Program-made: the position numbers and the translations under genes
The notes under the pieces: model-generated
Database searches by the model: none
What the model saw: only the letters and a program-made list of their open reading frames with translations
Told to the model about the DNA's origin: nothing
From: an uncultured bacterium
GTDB taxonomy: Bacteria > Patescibacteriota > Gracilibacteria > Absconditabacterales > Absconditicoccaceae
Direction: 5' to 3'
DNA length: 9,597 nt
NCBI GenBank assembly: GCA_937906635.1
Contig: CALCYP010000013.1
Coordinates: 1 to 9,597, forward strand
Part shown: piece after piece, positions 7,262 through 9,597 of the stretch
How positions within the stretch are numbered: the stretch's first letter is position 1
Layout of the letters: the number at the start of each line of letters is the position of its first letter

Positions 7262-8458
7262 ATGGATTTAAAGGCATTCTCTCAGTGAATTCACGACTGA
7301 GAAATCAAAATTCCTTTGATAAAGGAATGAAACAAAATTAAATGAACAATTTTAAAAGCTATAGACAATGGTGTATTAGTTGACTGTGACAATGGAGCAT
7401 TTACATGAATTATCTTATCAAAAGAAGTAAAAGAATTGGAGAGAAGTCACTATGATTTAGCACCAGGTAGAGAAATTGAATTAGAAGTTGTAAATCCTGA
7501 TATTAGGCATGAAGATGGATATTATATCGTTTCAGTTACAAAATTATTGCAATACGATGTATGGAAATCTATCCTTGCAAAATTTGAGAAAGATGAAATC
7601 ATTACAGTAATACCTACAGAAGCAAATCTTTGATGATTATTAATCGATATGCACGGTATCAAATGATTCATTCCTTTGTCTCAATTAGCTCCTATACATT
7701 ACCCTAGAGTAGAAGATTGAGATCAAGAAGCAATATTTGATAAATTATTAGACCTAATCTGAAAAGAAATCGCCGTGAGAATTATCAATATTGATGAAGA
7801 TGAAAAGAGAATCATCTTGTCTGAAAGAGAAGCTTTGAAAGAAGAGAGAGAAAAGGTATTGGCTGAGCTTGAAGTCGGAAAAGTATTTGATTGAGTTGTT
7901 TCATGAGTATCTTCTTACTGATTATTTGTTACAATTGGAGGTACAGTAGAATGATTAGTTCATATTTCAGAGATTACTTATGGACACGTAAATAATATTG
8001 ATAGATTAGGAAAAATTGGTGATAAAATCAAAGTTAAAGTTATTGGACTTGAAAATGGAAAGATTTCACTTTCATCAAAGAAATTGAAAGAAGATCCTTG
8101 GGTTGAATTACCAAAGAAATACAAAGTATGAGATATAGTAGAATGAGAAGTAGTGAGATTTGTACCATACTGAGTATTTATAAGAGTATTTGATGACATC
8201 AACTGATTAGTTCATTTGAGTGAATTATCTCAAAAATCAGTAAACAATCCAAATGAAGTCGTTAGACTTGGAGAAACTGTAAAAGCTAAATTGATATTAC
8301 TTGATCCAAAAAATAGGAAAATATGATTAAGTATGAAAGATTTAGATTCAGATACTCCAGCAGAGTGAAAAGCTCCTGCAAAAAAGACGACAAGAAAAAC
8401 AGCATCAAAAGGATTAGAAGATGTAGTAAAGAATTTAGAAGAAATAGCTGAAGACTAA
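7262..8458 (+). CDS. rpsA: 30S ribosomal protein S1 with four S1 domains
   Basis: The product is 398 residues ending in TAA. S1 recruits mRNA to the 30S subunit through OB-fold repeats. Four S1 domains are visible at about 24-94, 111-188, 205-274 and 289-359. The last two are canonical: VGKVFDGVVSGVSSYGLFV with EGLVHISEI, and VGDIVEGEVVRFVPYGVFI with NGLVHLSEL. A charged linker helix (190-203) separates the pairs, and the tail (360-398) is Lys/Ala/Thr-rich, then acidic. The E. coli protein has six domains; shorter four-domain forms are common in other phyla. About 20 of roughly 35 glycines are TGA, so UGA is the commonest Gly codon here. A standard-code caller would report only a short internal piece. 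The ATG at 7262 precedes MDLKAFSQ; no Shine-Dalgarno is seen. A strong terminator follows the stop. Confidence 0.95.
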
Positions 8459-8466
8459 GATAATAT

Positions 8467-8539
8467 AGTCGACAGTCGGCAGTCTGCGGTCAATAGTCAA
8501 TAAGCTGTAGACTGACGACCGACGACTGTCGACTTTTTT
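8467..8539 (+). terminator. rpsA terminator built from a heptamer array
   Basis: The 12-base stem AGTCGACAGTCG (8467-8478) pairs exactly with CGACTGTCGACT (8523-8534) and is followed by a run of T (8534-8539). The whole stretch can also be read as ten 7-base units: AGTCGAC, AGTCGGC, AGTCTGC, GGTCAAT, AGTCAAT, AAGCTGT, AGACTGA, CGACCGA, CGACTGT, CGACTTT. It starts 8 bases after the rpsA stop. Confidence 0.85.
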
Positions 8540-8540
8540 G

Positions 8541-8561
8541 AATGCTCAGGTGGCGGAATTG
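8541..8561 (+). repeat. Duplicated 5' end of tRNA-Leu
   Basis: These 21 bases are identical to 8653-8673, which is three bases of flank plus the first 18 bases of the tRNA-Leu gene (acceptor strand, D stem and part of the D loop). The copy has no tRNA 3' half after it. The two copies are separated by 91 bases. Confidence 0.9.
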
Positions 8562-8652
8562 CTCCAAGATTGCAATTATTTTGAAGCGAAGCGAACAAAA
8601 TGATTAGCAAGATTGAGAGTCCCGCTTTAGCGGGGGTATACACCTTATAAAA
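8562..8652. other. 91-base segment flanked by 21-base direct repeats of the tRNA-Leu 5' end
   Basis: No coding frame is evident. It contains an imperfect inverted region around GAAGCGAAGCGAAC, two copies of CAAGATTG, and a GC-rich hairpin CCCGCTTTAGCGGG (8621-8634). Flanking by an exact direct repeat suggests either a small insertion with target duplication or a tandem duplication. Confidence 0.6.
8613..8642 (+). promoter_or_regulatory. Candidate promoter of tRNA-Leu
   Basis: TTGAGA (8613-8618) and TATACA (8637-8642) are spaced by 18 bases, with the CCCGCTTTAGCGGG hairpin sequence inside the spacer. The start site would be near 8649, about 7 bases before the tRNA. It lies inside the segment between the two tRNA 5' copies. 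Confidence 0.35.
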
Positions 8653-8655
8653 AAT

Positions 8656-8739
8656 GCTCAGGTGGCGGAATTGGTATACGCGCAGCGTTGAGGTCGCTGT
8701 GGACGATTGTCCGTGGGGGTTCAAGTCCCCTCTTGAGCA
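8656..8739 (+). tRNA. tRNA-Leu (anticodon GAG)
   Basis: A class II tRNA of 84 bases. The acceptor GCTCAGG pairs with CTTGAGC, with A as discriminator. The D stem is GCG/CGC, and the anticodon stem CAGCG/CGCTG holds the loop TTGAGGT (anticodon GAG). The long variable arm has the stem GGAC/GTCC, and the T arm GGGGG/CCCCT carries TTCAAGT. CCA is not encoded. It reads CUU/CUC. Its first 18 bases are duplicated 112 bases upstream. Confidence 0.94.
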
Positions 8740-8743
8740 GTAT

Positions 8744-8780
8744 AATTAATAATTGAAAATGAAGAATTAATAATTGAAAT
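8744..8780. repeat. Heptanucleotide repeat array (AATTAAT, AATTGAA, AATGAAG)
   Basis: The units AATTAAT, AATTGAA, AATGAAG, AATTAAT, AATTGAA follow one another, and the 15-base word at 8744-8758 recurs exactly at 8765-8779, a 21-base super-period. The array begins 5 bases after the tRNA-Leu end. Confidence 0.75.
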
Positions 8781-8796
8781 GTAGTTTTATATGAAT

Positions 8797-8802
8797 AAAG
8801 GA
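8797..8802 (+). promoter_or_regulatory. Shine-Dalgarno site of the four-helix-bundle gene
   Basis: AAAGGA lies 6 bases before the ATG at 8809. It is the only convincing Shine-Dalgarno sequence I found before any gene in the window, and it supports that start. Confidence 0.5.
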
Positions 8803-8808
8803 TAAAAA

Positions 8809-8988
8809 ATGTGAAATATAGTGAGAGAAAAATCGTTAGATTTTTGAATTAAAATTAGTAGTTTTTACATTGAATTGAAGAATAAAAAATTATTTGAAAT
8901 CGCCAGTCAAGTATTTAGAAGTTGAATAAGTATTTGAGCTAATATTGTGGAATCACAATATGCGATATCAAGGAGAGAGTTTGTATAA
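8809..8988 (+). pseudogene. Truncated four-helix-bundle protein (23S rRNA intervening-sequence protein family)
   Basis: The 59-codon frame gives MGNIVREKSLDFGIKISSFY, then IELKNKKLFEIASQVFRSGI and SIGANIVESQYAISRREFV, ending in TAA. The motif QVFRSGISIGANIVES followed by S-RREF is the core signature of the four-helix-bundle family known from 23S rRNA intervening sequences and found free-standing in many candidate phyla. Normal members have about 115-120 residues, with two further helices after this point. Here the frame stops just where the third helix should begin, and 10 bases later a GC-rich palindromic element starts. No continuation of the family is visible beyond that element. Four TGA codons act as Gly, including the one in IGAN, so the gene decayed or was captured within a recoded lineage. 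It may make a short peptide but is probably a 3'-deleted remnant. Confidence 0.75.
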
Positions 8989-8998
8989 TAAATATTTT

Positions 8999-9104
8999 GC
9001 TCCTTTTTAAAGGAGTTCCCCGAAGGGGTGAGGATTTTAAAAATCCCCCTCGGCTTCCCTGCTAAAGCCGGGCACAGCGCCGAAACCCCCTTTAAAAAGG
9101 GGGA
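8999..9104. repeat. GC-rich composite palindromic element (REP/MITE-like)
   Basis: In an otherwise AT-rich setting this 106-base block contains nested inverted repeats: CTCCTTTTTAAAGGAG (9000-9015), CCCCGAAGGGG (9018-9028), GGATTTTAAAAATCC (9032-9046), a CGGC...GCCG arm around 9051-9083, and CCCCCTTTAAAAAGGGGG (9086-9103). The two outer hairpins share a C-rich/TTTAAA/G-rich plan and mark the ends. It carries no gene. This is the usual form of dispersed palindromic repeats or non-autonomous miniature elements. It lies between the truncated four-helix gene and the yqeY-family gene and could also end transcription. Confidence 0.75.
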
Positions 9105-9133
9105 CATTTATTTTATATTTTATTTATTTAATT

Positions 9134-9580
9134 ATGTCGTTGTTAGAACAAATACAAAAAGATTATATTGCTGCAATGAAAAATAGGGATGAGATAAAAA
9201 AATCAGCATTGAATTATATTATTGCACAGATGAAAAATAAAAAAATTGAAATTCAAAAAGAGCTTGAAGATTGAGATGTTATCAAGATTTTGAAAAAAGA
9301 AATAAAAGCTATTTGTGAGACTATTGGATTTTTGGAAAAGACTGATAAGGTAGAGGAGTTGGAAGAAGAAAAAGCAAAAAAAGTAATTTTGGAATTTTAT
9401 CTGCCTCAATGCAAATCAAAAGAGGAGACAAAGACTATCATTGAATGATTGATTTCGGAACTTTGAATTACAGAATTAGCGAAGCAGAGATGACAAATTA
9501 TGTGAGCAATTAAATGAAAATATGGAGAAGAAGTTGATTGATCTATTGCAAATGAAGTGATAAACGATATGCTAAAATAG
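9134..9580 (+). CDS. YqeY family protein (GatB/YqeY domain)
   Basis: The product is 148 residues, the normal family length, ending in TAG. It opens with MSLLEQIQKDYIAAMKNRDE and LNYIIAQMKNKKIEIQKEL, has a long charged helix (EKTDKVEELEEEKAKKVILE), then FYLPQCKSKEETKTIIEGLI and the characteristic end RGQIMGAIKGKYGEEVDGSI with ANEVINDMLK. The C-terminal part is the helical tail domain shared with GatB, the amidotransferase subunit that makes Gln-tRNA and Asn-tRNA. Free-standing YqeY proteins are thought to act on or near tRNA, but their precise role is not settled. About seven TGA codons encode Gly, including the conserved ones in QIMGAI and EVDGSI. The ATG at 9134 follows an AT-only stretch without a Shine-Dalgarno, 30 bases after the palindromic element. 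Confidence 0.93.
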
Positions 9581-9597
9581 TGTTTTATTATTCAAAT

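Noticed and set aside
4571..8458. tilS and rpsA as pseudogenes riddled with nonsense codons.
   Set aside because: Every interruption is TGA, none is TAA or TAG, and the TGA sites match conserved glycines. Recoding explains all of them.
8497..8724. Minus-strand ORF of 75 codons across tRNA-Leu.
   Set aside because: It covers the terminator, the tRNA repeat and most of the tRNA gene, and has no family features.
8809..8988. Avd accessory protein of a diversity-generating retroelement.
   Set aside because: Avd is a relative of this family, but no reverse transcriptase, template repeat or variable repeat is present in the window.
8907..9107. Minus-strand ORF of 66 codons across the palindromic element.
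   Set aside because: It is a reading through repeat hairpins and the antisense of the four-helix gene.

Overview
The window comes from a low-GC bacterium that reads UGA as glycine (NCBI translation table 25), the code of the candidate phyla Gracilibacteria (BD1-5) and Absconditabacteria (SR1). The best proof is internal. Under the standard code almost every gene here is shredded by TGA. With TGA read as Gly, full-length known families appear, and TGA sits on conserved glycines: the DTGSPE motif of ribosomal protein S15, the SGGPDS ATP loop of TilS, the IGAN motif of a four-helix-bundle protein, and the glycines of S1 and YqeY. All thirteen identified coding ends are TAA or TAG. I cannot tell Gracilibacteria from Absconditabacteria from this window, and the tRNA-Gly(UCA) expected in such a genome is not in it.

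Layout. A protein C-terminus enters at the left edge (<1-94). A minus-strand gene (210-1178) encodes an exported, C-terminally membrane-anchored surface protein and ends in a clear terminator. A plus-strand pair follows: a DUF502 membrane protein (1420-2112) and the murein transglycosylase MltG (2143-3180). MltG converges on, and overlaps the stop of, a minus-strand gene for an unknown exported protein (3177-3854), which lies downstream of a DUF177/YceD gene (3925-4416). Divergent from DUF177 is tilS (4571-5833), followed by a two-helix membrane protein (5870-6385) and a small convergent minus-strand ORF (6435-6623).

The right third is about translation: tRNA-Arg(CCU) (6769-6841), rpsO/S15 (6933-7187), rpsA/S1 with four S1 domains (7262-8458) and its terminator, tRNA-Leu(GAG) (8656-8739) preceded by a duplicated copy of its own 5' end, a truncated four-helix-bundle gene (8809-8988) running into a GC-rich palindromic element (8999-9104), and a yqeY-family gene (9134-9580).

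The most distinctive non-coding signal is a set of at least six intergenic arrays of degenerate heptanucleotide repeats (4444-4499, 5834-5869, 6381-6444, 6631-6665, 8467-8536, 8744-8780). Their heptamers differ between sites but keep strict 7-base spacing, often reinforced as a 21-base super-period. One exactly fills the gap between two genes and another forms the rpsA terminator. Most genes lack a recognisable Shine-Dalgarno sequence.
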